Source: Streptacidiphilus jiangxiensis
Lineage (GTDB): Bacteria; Actinomycetota; Actinomycetes; Streptomycetales; Streptomycetaceae
Length of the DNA: 64,000 nt
Direction: 5' to 3'
Assembly (NCBI RefSeq): GCF_900109465.1
Contig: NZ_FOAZ01000010.1
Span: 272,669-336,668, forward strand
In this document: positions 43,927-55,044 of the stretch, one piece after another
How the letters are laid out: the number at the start of each line of letters is the position of its first letter
Numbering within the stretch: the first letter of the stretch is position 1
Notes under the pieces: model-generated
The model's database searches: none
Told to the model about the DNA's origin: nothing
The model's input: the letters and a program-made list of their open reading frames with translations, nothing else
Position numbers and translations under genes: made by a program

Positions 43927-44442
43927 TCAGGCCAACAGGCCCGGGATCTCCTGCGTCGCGAACCAGAGCAGCTCGTGGTCCTCGGCACCGTCCACGGTGA
44001 AGCGGGCGTCCTCGTCCCCCTCGTCCGCCGCGGCCAGCGCGAGCGCGGCGGCGGCGACGTCCTCCAGCACCTCCGCGTCGTCCGCGTCGGCGTGGACGGA
44101 GGCGGCCTTCGCCAACTGCAGCGGCTCGTTCAGACGGACGGCCCCGAGGGCGTGCGCCTCCTCGTGCTCCACCTGCACGTTCAGCGTGATCGCGGCGTCC
44201 GGCACATCGGCGGCCACGACCACCCGCCGCCGCGGCGCGTCCGTCTCCTCGGCGAGCATCCGCAGGGACGCCTGCGCGGCGCGGACCAGCGCGGCGTACT
44301 CCAGCTCCTCGATGTCGTCGCTGAGATACCACTCGCGCAGCGCCGGCGTCACCGCGTACGCCTTGAGCGGCGGCGGCGCGACGGCGCCTTCGGCGTGAGC
44401 CTTGGCAAGACCGGTCAAGGTGAGGGGCACGTAGACGCGCAT
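43927..44442 (-). CDS. Conserved actinobacterial protein of unknown function
   Basis: 171 residues, no signal or TM segment. It begins MRVYVPLTLTGLAKAHAEG, continues VTPALREWYLSDDIEELEYAALVRAAQASLRML, then an acidic stretch rich in Ala/Asp/Glu, ending HELLWFATQEIPGLLA. I recall this conserved hypothetical (DUF6912-like) next to gdh/secA in Streptomyces. No catalytic motif is apparent; it looks like a small acidic alpha/beta protein. The ATG lacks a strong Shine-Dalgarno. It is first gene of the probable operon with the HAD hydrolase and the aldehyde dehydrogenase-like gene. Confidence 0.78.
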   Translation of the reverse strand: MRVYVPLTLTGLAKAHAEGAVAPPPLKAYAVTPALREWYLSDDIEELEYAALVRAAQASLRMLAEETDAPRRRVVVAADVPDAAITLNVQVEHEEAHALGAVRLNEPLQLAKAASVHADADDAEVLEDVAAAALALAAADEGDEDARFTVDGAEDHELLWFATQEIPGLLA

Positions 44443-44663
44443 GCGCTCAGGATAAGCGGTCAGCGGCACGCGGCGACGCCGATTGCACAACGTCACCGAT
44501 TGAGCGACTTCTCGTCGCGCTGTGTGATTGACGCCTGGTCGGGGCTGCCTCTTTCGCGGCAGCTCAGCGGGCCCTTTTCACTCGGATAAGTGATTCTCCT
44601 CGAGCCCCGACCGCGGCCGGGGCCTTCCTTGTCCCGGCGGCGCCCTGTCGATAGACGTCTGCC

Positions 44664-45068
44664 ATGACGACGACGCACACCGGCCATGTCCGCATCGGCC
44701 GCCTCCACGGTGTCGGCGCCAGGCGCCGGCCGACGCCGTGCACCACGCCCCAGAACCCGCTGGCCCGCGCCTACGCGCAGCGACTGCTGGAGGTCCTCAC
44801 CGGCAAGCGCCCCCAGGAACAGCTTCTCGCCTTCGCGACGGAGGACGTCTACGACCGCGTCCGGACCCTCCGCGCCCTCGGCTGCCTGCGCTCGGGGGCG
44901 CTGCAGCGGGTCTTCGACTCGGCGCCGCGCGAGGACGCCCTGGAGGTCACCGCGCTCTACCAGGTCTCGGGCCGCACCGAGACCCTTGCCTTCCGCCTGG
45001 AGTGCCGCGCCCTGCGCCGCAGCCAGAACGCGACATGGCGGTTCACGGCTCTGGAGTCACGCTGGTGA
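44664..45068 (+). CDS. Rv3235 family protein
   Basis: 134 residues, predicted cytoplasmic. A basic, Thr/Pro-containing N-terminus precedes a compact domain: NPLARAYAQRLLEVLTGKRPQEQLLAFATEDVYDRVR (read in two parts), then ALEVTALYQVSGRTETLAFRLECR, the pattern I associate with the Rv3235 family that sits beside secA in actinobacteria. The biochemical role is unknown. No Shine-Dalgarno precedes the ATG. It is convergent with secA across palindromic element copy 4. The 221-base region upstream holds its promoter plus small hairpins (GCTGCC-N6-GCGGCAGC near 44549) of unclear meaning. Confidence 0.82.
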   Translation: MTTTHTGHVRIGRLHGVGARRRPTPCTTPQNPLARAYAQRLLEVLTGKRPQEQLLAFATEDVYDRVRTLRALGCLRSGALQRVFDSAPREDALEVTALYQVSGRTETLAFRLECRALRRSQNATWRFTALESRW

Positions 45069-45086
45069 CGAGCGCCAGTCACAACA

Positions 45087-45198
45087 CCTCAGGGGCGCGG
45101 GGAACTGCGCGACGAGCCACCCTGTGCGGTGGCTCGCCGAACGAGCAGGGCCATCCGCAGGCCGGTGGTTGCTCGCGCAGTTCCTCGCGCCCCTGAGG
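45087..45198. repeat. Palindromic intergenic element, copy 4
   Basis: Arms CCTCAGGGGCGCGGGGAACT… and complement; interior shares GGGCCATCCGCAGGCCGGTGG with copies 1 and 3. It lies between the convergent stops of the Rv3235-family gene and secA, 11 bases from the latter. Confidence 0.9.
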
Positions 45199-45209
45199 GC
45201 GGAGTGCGA

Positions 45210-47945
<2,736 letters not shown>

Positions 47946-48170
47946 GTGGGCTGGCTCCTTGCCTGGATGGACCGGGCGACTGTATCGGGCACCTTGCTCG
48001 CGGTGGTAACGAATAGGCCACCGCGAGCCCATCGTATGCGAGGAGCCCGTGCTGTCGGGAGGTCCGTCAGCACGGGGCATGGTGTCGTCCACGCGAGTGG
48101 CATTCTTTTTCCGCCGACAGTATCCGAAAACGGACAGTGGGAATTTCCTTCGAGCGGAGTCGGACTGCCC

Positions 48171-49262
48171 TCAGCACGTCTCCCGCCACGCGTCCAGTTC
48201 CAGATGCTTGCGGATCGCGCTGATTCCCAGGCGCCTCGTCCGTTCGCAGAAGCCGGCGGTCGACACCGCGTATTCCGCGTCGAAGACCGGTTTGCCCGCC
48301 GCGACGAACGCGCTCAGCACCGCGCAGGTGTTCTGCTCGGCGCACTGCTCGTCGACGCCGAAGTCGAACTCCGGCTGGAGTTCCGCGACCTGGTCGAAGT
48401 CGTTCTTCAACCCCACGGCCAGGCCCCGCCGGTGCGCGAGCCGCGCGACCGTGCGGTCGAAGGCGAGCTGGTCGGCGGAGGTGAGCGGGAAACCGGTGTC
48501 GTTCGTGTAGCCGTCCACGTTGTCCGGCTCCACCCCGTCGAAGCCCTTCGCCTTGCAGGTATCGAGCCGGTGCGCGAGCAGCGGAGTCAGCAGGTCCAGC
48601 CGCCGGATGTCCAACCACCTCTCGTCCGGCCACCCGTCGAGGGCCTTGCCGAGCAACACCTTCGGGTAGTTTCCGGCGTCCGCCCGATACGGCTCCCAGG
48701 ATCCGGCGTTGACATAGCAGATGGCCCGCCGTCCCGCCCGGTGCAACGCGGCGACCACGGCCGCCGGGTTGTCCTCGGAGTCGACGTCGTAGACGTCGGC
48801 GACGACGGAGGTGTCGACGGGCGTCGTCAGCTGCCACTGCCAGCTGAGCCCTGCTCTCGGCCGCCACCATCCGCCGGCGGAGGCGGAGTCGCCGGCCCGC
48901 GTCGTGGGGGTGGCACCGGCCGAGGGCGCGACCGATGCCGCGACGGACGACACCGACGACACCGGGGAGGCGACGGACGACGCCGGGGCGACGGCACTGT
49001 GCCCGCCCCCCGCGCTGCCGCAGGCGGCGAGAACCAGGACGGTCCCCACCACCGCGCCCACCCTCCACCACGCGCCCGCGCGCGGCTCGGCCGCACGGCC
49101 CCGACGCGCCATGGTCGGCGCCCAGGCCCTGGCCGCCCCGGCGCCCGCCCCCGCGGCCGGAGCTCCATTCGCAGCCGGGCCTCCGCTCGCGGCCGGCGGG
49201 CCTCCACTCGCGGACACCGGCTCCGGGCTCGGGCATGCCGTCCTTGTGGTCCCGTCAGCCAT
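48171..49262 (-). CDS. GH114 family endo-alpha-1,4-polygalactosaminidase-like lipoprotein
   Basis: Predicted exported hydrolase of galactosaminogalactan/Pel-type polysaccharide. The GH114 (beta/alpha)8 domain covers the last 230 residues: WQWQLTTPVDTSVVADVYDVD, AICYVNAGSWEPYR, GFDGVEPDNVDGYTNDTGF (acidic catalytic strand), LAVGLKNDFDQ and FDFGVDEQCAEQ (second acidic residue), matching the Ega3/PelA hydrolase pattern. A hydrophobic segment with lipobox VLVLAAC precedes a Ser/Ala-rich spacer. If translation starts at 49112 instead (MARRGRAAEP), the signal would be a normal lipoprotein one; with the start given, about 50 extra cytoplasmic Pro/Ala/Gly residues precede it. It is last gene of the exopolysaccharide operon, 55 bases after the PelG-like gene. 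Confidence 0.82.
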   Translation of the reverse strand: MADGTTRTACPSPEPVSASGGPPAASGGPAANGAPAAGAGAGAARAWAPTMARRGRAAEPRAGAWWRVGAVVGTVLVLAACGSAGGGHSAVAPASSVASPVSSVSSVAASVAPSAGATPTTRAGDSASAGGWWRPRAGLSWQWQLTTPVDTSVVADVYDVDSEDNPAAVVAALHRAGRRAICYVNAGSWEPYRADAGNYPKVLLGKALDGWPDERWLDIRRLDLLTPLLAHRLDTCKAKGFDGVEPDNVDGYTNDTGFPLTSADQLAFDRTVARLAHRRGLAVGLKNDFDQVAELQPEFDFGVDEQCAEQNTCAVLSAFVAAGKPVFDAEYAVSTAGFCERTRRLGISAIRKHLELDAWRETC

Positions 49263-49317
49263 GCCCTGCCCCCGACTCCTCTTCCTCACCGGTGAACCCC
49301 GTTCCCCCGACGCCCCG

Positions 49318-50766
49318 TCACCGGTGGCGCGTCGCCGTCGTGACGGCGAGGGCCGCGAGCGCACACAGCGCCGCCGCCGCGGCGACGCTGACTCCGACCT
49401 GGGCCGTTCCCGGGGCGACGCCCGCCACGCGGGCGGCGACCAGGGCGACGGCGGCGACGCAGACGCCCAGCGTGGCACGGGGGAGGAGGCCGAGGGACTG
49501 GAGCAGCTGCGCGCTCCAGATCGCGGCCGCCAGGGCCGCCAGGCCGGGGACGCCCGGCCCGGTCGACCCCGGCCAGACCTGCTCGGCGAGCCAGGCGAGA
49601 CCGGCGACCAGCAGCACGTAGCCGCCGAGACAGCGCGCGAGCGCCCCCAGGACCAGGCCGCGGAACTCCCCGGCCGCGCCTGCCCGGCCGAGCGCCAGTT
49701 CCGTCGTCGCGCGGCAGCGGGCGAGGAACCACTCGGCGCCGCCCATGCTCAGCGTCAGCGCGACCGTGGCGGGACCGATCCGGGCCAGCGTCAGCACCGC
49801 CACCGCAAGGCCGAACGCGCCGGCCTGCGCAGCCCCGCTCCACTCCCTCGGCCGGACCGTGACCTCCGCGCCGACCGCCGGGCGGTCGCGCTCGCCCGCC
49901 CACGACGCCGGGCCGCCGGTCCCGCGCCAGCCGGCCCGTACCGCCAGCGCCAGCGAGAGCAGCACCAGCACCGGACCGAGCGCGCCGGGCGGCCCGGGAA
50001 GGCCGGTCGGTCGGGCGACCAGAAGCCAAGCCGCACCGAGGGCGACCGGGGCCAACGCAGCCGCGAGGGCGCGTTCGCCGCCGAGCACCAGTAACGCCGT
50101 GGCGGACGCGAAGTACAGCGCCTGACCGACAGCGAACCCGACAGCGGCTGCCGTGGCGCCCGTCAGCGGCGCCACGACCCCGGCCACGACGAGGCACAGC
50201 ACGACGCCCGCCACTCCGCCGCGCGCCATCGAAGCGGCCGCACCCTCGCGGTCGCCCCGACCGAGCCGGACATAGCCGAGATGGGCGACGGCCTGGCTCC
50301 AACTCCAGCTGAACAACAGGGCGGAACCGGCGCACCACAGCCCACCGCTGGGGGGCGCGGCCAGCACGAACGCCAGGCCCGGTAACGCGAAGAGGACCCC
50401 GCGCAACGCGCTGCGCGACACCGGCACGCCCCACGCCGAGGCGCGCGAGCCGCGGCGCAGCCGAGCCCGCACCCGCCTGGGCAGGCCCTCCGCACGCGGT
50501 CGGGCCGCCTCCGGGTGCGCACGGCGGAACAACTCCTCACCCAACTCGAAGGCGTCCCTGCGGCCGTAGCGCTGCTGTATCTGCCGGTCGGTCAGGCCCT
50601 CGGCCTCGATCGCGGCGACGAGCTCCCACGCGTGGACCGCTCCGGCCGCGACGGGCGCGAAGCGCGCCGCGATCTCCTCGGCCGGGTCGTCGGCGACGAC
50701 CGCCGGCAGTGGAGCCGGTACGGGATCCCAGCGCAGACCCCGCACCAGCTCGACGAACCCGCTCAC
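49318..50766 (-). CDS. PelG-like polytopic membrane protein (polysaccharide transporter)
   Basis: 482 residues. The N-terminal 130 residues are cytosolic (VADDPAEEIAARFAPVAAGAVHAWELVAAIEAEGLTD and QQRYGRRDAFELGEELFRRAHPE, read as two stretches), unlike canonical PelG. About 10–12 TM segments follow, consistent with an MOP-type flippase. The GTG start overlaps the stop of the glycosyltransferase gene by 4 bases (GTGA), which argues that the two proteins act together. By context it would form the membrane part that moves the polymer made by the PelF-like enzyme. Assignment as PelG-like rests mainly on topology and position; sequence motifs are weak. Confidence 0.72.
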   Translation of the reverse strand: MSGFVELVRGLRWDPVPAPLPAVVADDPAEEIAARFAPVAAGAVHAWELVAAIEAEGLTDRQIQQRYGRRDAFELGEELFRRAHPEAARPRAEGLPRRVRARLRRGSRASAWGVPVSRSALRGVLFALPGLAFVLAAPPSGGLWCAGSALLFSWSWSQAVAHLGYVRLGRGDREGAAASMARGGVAGVVLCLVVAGVVAPLTGATAAAVGFAVGQALYFASATALLVLGGERALAAALAPVALGAAWLLVARPTGLPGPPGALGPVLVLLSLALAVRAGWRGTGGPASWAGERDRPAVGAEVTVRPREWSGAAQAGAFGLAVAVLTLARIGPATVALTLSMGGAEWFLARCRATTELALGRAGAAGEFRGLVLGALARCLGGYVLLVAGLAWLAEQVWPGSTGPGVPGLAALAAAIWSAQLLQSLGLLPRATLGVCVAAVALVAARVAGVAPGTAQVGVSVAAAAALCALAALAVTTATRHR

Positions 50767-52478
50767 GCGGCCACCCCGTCGACGTCGAGCCCGGCCTCCG
50801 CCATGACCGCGTCGGTGTCGTGCGCGGTGCCGTGAGCGGTGTCGTGTGCGGTGCCGTGAGCGGTGGCCGAGGGCGCCGCCGGCTCCGAGGCCGAGCCCGG
50901 ACCGGCCGCCGAGGACCCGCCGGTACCGGCCGAGGTGCACTGCTCCGGCCCGCGCTGGCGCGGCAGGACCGCCCTCGGCCCGGTCACGACTGCTTCGGCA
51001 CCCGCAGCCGCACCCTTGCCCGTACCCGCAGCCGTGCCCGCACCCGCCAACTCCGTGTACAGCCCGTGGAACTCGGCGACCGTCCGCTCGACCGTGAAAT
51101 GCTCGACCACCCGCCGTCGTGCCGCCGCGCCCAGGCGAGCGCGCTGCCAGGGATCGCGCAGCAGGGTGAGCGCCGCCGCCGCCAGGGCCTCGGGCTCGCG
51201 CGGGGGGACGACCAGGCCGGTGTCCGCAACCGCCTCCCGCACGCCGCCCACGTCCGTGGAGACCGTGGCGCGCCCGCAGGCCATCGCCTCGATGAGGCTG
51301 AACGGGAAGCCCTCGGAGATGCTGGACAGCAGCACCACCGACCCCGCGGCGTAGGCGTCCTTGACCGCGTCGATGCGGCCCTCGAAGGCGACGGCCCCGG
51401 TGACGTCGAGCTCCGCCGCGAGAGCGTCGAGGCGGGCGCGGTACTCCTCGCCCCCGGCGGGGACACCACCGAAGAGCCGTAGCCGCACCTGCGGCAGCTC
51501 GGCCCGGACCAGCGCGAACGCGCGCAGCAGCGTCTCCAGGTCCTTGATCGGATCGATCCGCCCGGCCCAGCTGAGGGTCAGCTCCTCGGGTTCCGGGCCG
51601 GCGAGCGGGAACTGCCGGAGGTCCACGCCGTTGTAGACGGTGCGGATGCGCTCCGGGTCGCAGCCGCCCCGCTCCTCCCAGCGCCGGTTGTAGCGGTTGC
51701 AGGGCGCGACCACGTCCGCGCTGCGGTAGCTCTCCGTCGCGAGCATTCGGTAGAAGCCGAGCAACAGCGTCTTCACCGGACGGGAGAACGGCGCGCTGCG
51801 GAAGCTCAGGAAGCGTTCGCGCAGGTAGATGCCGTGCTCGGAGAGGAGCAGCGGCACCCCGTGGAAGCGCCGGGCGGCCAGCGCCGGCAGGGCGGCCAGC
51901 CCGCCGGTCGCGACGTGCGCGACGCCGCGCGCGGGAGGCTGCACCGCGAGCGGGCGCAGTGCGTGCTCCAGCAGGTCCGTGCCCTCCAGCGCGTCGCGCA
52001 GGGTGGGCTGGTCCGCGCTGGTGGGGAGGAACGGCAGTCGCCACACGCCCTGGAGCGAGCGCAGCGCTCCCTCGGTGCGCAGGGCCGCTGTCAACGAGCC
52101 ACCGGTCAGCGCGAATTCTGAGAGCTCGTAGAGCTCGTCGGCGAAGTGGTGCTCGAAGTCGGGGTCGAGCAGCGAGAGCAGGAAGCGCTCGTAGCCGGCG
52201 AGGAAGCGGCGCAACGCTCGCCCGCGCGGGGCCCGGCCCTCCGGGGCCGGGCCCCACATGGGCACCGAGCTGACCGAGGCGATCTGCCGCGGTAACGGCC
52301 AGACGACCGGCTCCTCCCCGGTGCCGGTGATCCCCAGGACATGGAAGCGGACATCGGGCATCCCTTGGACCAGTTGGTCGCACCAGGTGCTGACGCCGCC
52401 GTGGATGTACGGATAGGTGCCCTCCGTCAGCAAGGTGACCTCCAGCGGCCCCGGGCTGGTCCTGTGGGCGCTGTTCAT
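50763..52478 (-). CDS. PelF-like GT4 glycosyltransferase
   Basis: 571 residues, cytoplasmic. The N-terminal DUF3492-type half is characteristic of PelF: VTLLTEGTYPYIHGGVSTWCDQLV, LPFLPTSADQPTLRDALEG, HVATGGLAALPALAARRFHGVP and LSEHGIYLRER. The GT4 C-terminal half has VVAPCNRYNRRWEERGG, VYNGVDLRQF, SWAGRIDPIKDLETLLRAFA and the E-x7-E segment SEGFPFSLIEAMACGRATV. PelF uses UDP-sugars to make a GalNAc/GlcNAc-type polymer in Pseudomonas. The C-terminus carries a (TAHGTAHD)2 tail from a 24-bp tandem repeat. The ATG is after a G-rich stretch. It is second gene of the operon, 91 bases after the deacetylase gene. Confidence 0.87.
   Translation of the reverse strand: MNSAHRTSPGPLEVTLLTEGTYPYIHGGVSTWCDQLVQGMPDVRFHVLGITGTGEEPVVWPLPRQIASVSSVPMWGPAPEGRAPRGRALRRFLAGYERFLLSLLDPDFEHHFADELYELSEFALTGGSLTAALRTEGALRSLQGVWRLPFLPTSADQPTLRDALEGTDLLEHALRPLAVQPPARGVAHVATGGLAALPALAARRFHGVPLLLSEHGIYLRERFLSFRSAPFSRPVKTLLLGFYRMLATESYRSADVVAPCNRYNRRWEERGGCDPERIRTVYNGVDLRQFPLAGPEPEELTLSWAGRIDPIKDLETLLRAFALVRAELPQVRLRLFGGVPAGGEEYRARLDALAAELDVTGAVAFEGRIDAVKDAYAAGSVVLLSSISEGFPFSLIEAMACGRATVSTDVGGVREAVADTGLVVPPREPEALAAAALTLLRDPWQRARLGAAARRRVVEHFTVERTVAEFHGLYTELAGAGTAAGTGKGAAAGAEAVVTGPRAVLPRQRGPEQCTSAGTGGSSAAGPGSASEPAAPSATAHGTAHDTAHGTAHDTDAVMAEAGLDVDGVAA
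50814..50861. repeat. 24-bp tandem repeat in the 3' end of the pelF-like gene
   Basis: Two 24-bp units (GGTGTCGTGCGCGGTGCC…) differing at one base, each built of two 12-bp halves. They encode (TAHGTAHD)2 on the minus strand. The unit keeps the frame, so the tail can vary in length. Confidence 0.85.
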
Positions 52479-52569
52479 ACGGGCTCGGCCCCCCTCGGGC
52501 GGTTCGCGGCAGGCAGGGCCCGGGAGATCGCCCCCCGGACCCTGATCTGCGATTCTGCGATGTGGGACG

Positions 52570-54789
52570 TTACTTCCCGCTGTGCGGCAGGTGTGCCACA
52601 CCGGACGGCGTGAGCGGGACCTGCCGCGCGACCGAGGCCGGCTGGTAGGGCTTGACCGTGGACGGGGCGACCGCCGTGGCCGTCTTCGTGGTCGTGGCGG
52701 TGGTCTGCGCGGCGGCCGGCGTGCCGGCGGCGTTGAGGGTCAACGTGACCGCGCTCTGCAGCAGCTTGGGCGTGAGCCAGCCGGAGAGCTCGCCGGCGTA
52801 GGCCGTGCCGGCGGGGGTGGAGACGAGGCCGAGCAGGCCCGGCTGCACCGTGCCGGTCGGCATGGTCACCGGCACCTGGACGCCGGCGGGCGCCTGGACG
52901 GTGACCGTGCTGCCCACGCGGTAGGCGGTGACGTTCCCGGCCGCCACGGCGGACTGCCAGGTGGAACGCTGCTGGAGCTCCGCGCCGATGGCGGACTCGC
53001 GCAGGTTCACCATCGGGGTGTTGCTCGCCATCAACTGCCCGTACGTCGCGAACAGGCTGTTCAGCACCGGGTAGAGGATGCGGTCCTCGGAGAGGTTGGA
53101 CTGGTGGGCGTAGTGCGGATCCGGGTTGTCGCCGAGGATGTGGCCCAGGTCGATCCGGGACTCCAGCGGGACGACGTAGCTGCTGTAGCCGGTGGACGCG
53201 TCCAGCGGTGCGGGCAGGCAGGTGGTCGTCGCCGGGTTGGCGGTGCAGATGCCGCTGCCGCCCTGGGCGCCGGCGGTGTAGAGCCAGTTGTACTCGTCCA
53301 CCTCGTCGGCGACCTTGCCGGCGTTGTAGTAGACGTTCATCGGGAAGCGCGGCACGGTCAGCGTGCTGCCGCCGACGGCCCGCTGGTCGGGCTCGCGCGA
53401 GTGGTCGCTGCCCGTCCACTTCACGCCCTCGGCGGCCAGCGCCGGAGCGAGGTTGGGGTTGTCGACGGGCTGCTGCGGCAGGGTCTTCAGGCCGGAGTGC
53501 TCACCGGTGACCAGCTCGCTGGAGTCGATGGAGAGCCCGTGCCGGGCGGCCCAGGCGACGTTGTTGCCGATCGCGTCCTCGATGGTCTGCTGGTCGACCC
53601 ACTGGGTGGCGCCGCTCGCGTCCGTGGTGCAGGACCACGGGACGGTGGTGGTGTTCTGCACGCAGCCCAGGAACGGGTGGTCGTAGGTGTGGTCGACCCA
53701 GCGGAACGAGGACTTGTTCTGCAGCAGGGAGTCGGTCAGCGGGTCGTCGACGGTGCCGTTCTGGGTGGCGTCGTCGCTGCCGCCGCCATTGAAGAGGAAG
53801 TCGAACGTGAAGTTGTTCGCCTTCTCCCACTGCTGGGCGTAGGTGACGTCGGCCGGCGTCATCCGGATCTCGGAGGCGGCCGGGGTGCCCTGACAGGCGG
53901 AGGCCGCGTCGCCCGGCGTGCACTTGGCCGTGGAGCTCCACCGGTCGTCGGGGAGGAACACGTCGTCGATGTGCATGGCGAAGTAGTTGCGGTCGTAGCC
54001 GAGGTGGATGCCCTGGGTCATCCAGTCGACGATGCCGCGGGCCAGCAGCCGGTACTGCTGCTGGTACTGGTTGTAGGCGAAGGTGAGCACCAGCTCGGAG
54101 ACGCCGCTGTGGTCGTACTCCCCGGCCAGCACGCCCTGCGCGCCGCCGCCGTTCGGGATCGGCATGGTGACCAGCGGGGTGAACGAGGCGCCCGCCGCCT
54201 GGGTGGCCAGCGGGGTGGCCAGGTAGCCGTAGCTCTCGACCACGTTCGGGTCGTTGTCCTCGAAGGGGACGCTGCCCTTGAGATAGCGGAAGGAGCCGCC
54301 GAGGCCGGCCGAGGTGACGGTGCCCTGCATGCCGTCCAGGGCGCCGATGTAGCCCGGGTTGGCCGCCCAGTTGAGGCCGACGGCGGGCTGCGCGTAGGTG
54401 TAGGCGTCGACCTGGCGGACACCGAACTGCGCCTCGTAGCTCTGCAGCGCCGTCATCTCGGCCGAACCCGCGGGGAACGGCGCGTTGTTGGGCAGCACCA
54501 CGGCCTGGTACCGGGCCTCCGCGCGGCCGGCCGAGTCGGTGCCGCTGAGGAAGGCGGCGTTGATCACCGGGCGGCTCGCGTCGCTCAGACTCACCCGCGT
54601 GTAGGGCGTGCCGGTAAGGTCCAGCTCGTTGACGATGGCGGCCACGGACGGCCCGCCGTCGTCGACCACGAGCACCTTGAGGTCGATCCGCTGCGCGCTG
54701 CTCGCGGCCTGCGCCCCGACTGCCGGCGCGGCACACGCCAGCAGTCCCGCCGCGACGAACGCGGCGGCCCATCGGGTCCTGCGACCCAT
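52570..54789 (-). CDS. Agd3-like polysaccharide deacetylase (carbohydrate esterase family 18 type), secreted
   Basis: 739 residues with a Sec signal peptide (RRTRWAAAFVAAGLLACAA…VGAQA). It is built like the fungal exopolysaccharide deacetylase Agd3: an N-terminal region of about 260 residues, then a deacetylase core with the metal-site motif MHIDDVFLPDDRWS (His273, Asp275, Asp276) and a second histidine motif VDHTYDHPF (His367, His371), followed by TGEHSG and a C-terminal beta-rich and Thr/Ala-rich tail. The enzyme would remove acetyl groups from a GalNAc-containing polymer to make it cationic. The ATG has GGGAGGGG 6 bases upstream. It is first gene of the operon with PelF-like, PelG-like and GH114 proteins. 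Confidence 0.83.
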   Translation of the reverse strand: MGRRTRWAAAFVAAGLLACAAPAVGAQAASSAQRIDLKVLVVDDGGPSVAAIVNELDLTGTPYTRVSLSDASRPVINAAFLSGTDSAGRAEARYQAVVLPNNAPFPAGSAEMTALQSYEAQFGVRQVDAYTYAQPAVGLNWAANPGYIGALDGMQGTVTSAGLGGSFRYLKGSVPFEDNDPNVVESYGYLATPLATQAAGASFTPLVTMPIPNGGGAQGVLAGEYDHSGVSELVLTFAYNQYQQQYRLLARGIVDWMTQGIHLGYDRNYFAMHIDDVFLPDDRWSSTAKCTPGDAASACQGTPAASEIRMTPADVTYAQQWEKANNFTFDFLFNGGGSDDATQNGTVDDPLTDSLLQNKSSFRWVDHTYDHPFLGCVQNTTTVPWSCTTDASGATQWVDQQTIEDAIGNNVAWAARHGLSIDSSELVTGEHSGLKTLPQQPVDNPNLAPALAAEGVKWTGSDHSREPDQRAVGGSTLTVPRFPMNVYYNAGKVADEVDEYNWLYTAGAQGGSGICTANPATTTCLPAPLDASTGYSSYVVPLESRIDLGHILGDNPDPHYAHQSNLSEDRILYPVLNSLFATYGQLMASNTPMVNLRESAIGAELQQRSTWQSAVAAGNVTAYRVGSTVTVQAPAGVQVPVTMPTGTVQPGLLGLVSTPAGTAYAGELSGWLTPKLLQSAVTLTLNAAGTPAAAQTTATTTKTATAVAPSTVKPYQPASVARQVPLTPSGVAHLPHSGK

Positions 54790-55044
54790 GTCGTCCCCTC
54801 CCGAGCGCGGGCAGCACTGACCGCACGCGCCAAGAAATAGAAAGAAATCACCGAAGAATGAGGAATCCCCGTAAGCCCCCACAGGGCAGCTCCATCAGCT
54901 GCGTGACCAGGCTAGGAGCGGGGTCCGTCGGGAACGGCGCTCATCGAATTTATCCACTCCTGGGCGTGAGATTCGGGACGCTCGTTTGATTCGACTCACT
55001 CGATCAGGCGAGCGGTGTCAGTGGGGCCGCCTAGGCTTCGAAGC
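54790..55044. promoter_or_regulatory. Divergent promoter region between the exopolysaccharide operon and the YcaQ-like gene
   Basis: 255 bases. Leftward, a Shine-Dalgarno GGGAGGGG precedes the deacetylase gene, with a comparatively A/T-rich stretch (about 54830–54865) before it. Rightward, TAGGCT at 55032–55037 is placed so that transcription would begin at the GTG of the glycosylase gene. I looked for a cyclic-di-GMP or other riboswitch fold and saw none. Confidence 0.5.

Noticed and set aside
1350..45198. CRISPR array made of the repeated 21-bp sequence
   Set aside because: The copies are many kilobases apart, are inverted pairs forming hairpins, and there are no regularly spaced units or cas genes.
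54790..55044. Cyclic-di-GMP or other riboswitch before the exopolysaccharide operon
   Set aside because: I could not find the conserved core or helices of a known class; only ordinary promoter-like and AT-rich sequence is visible.
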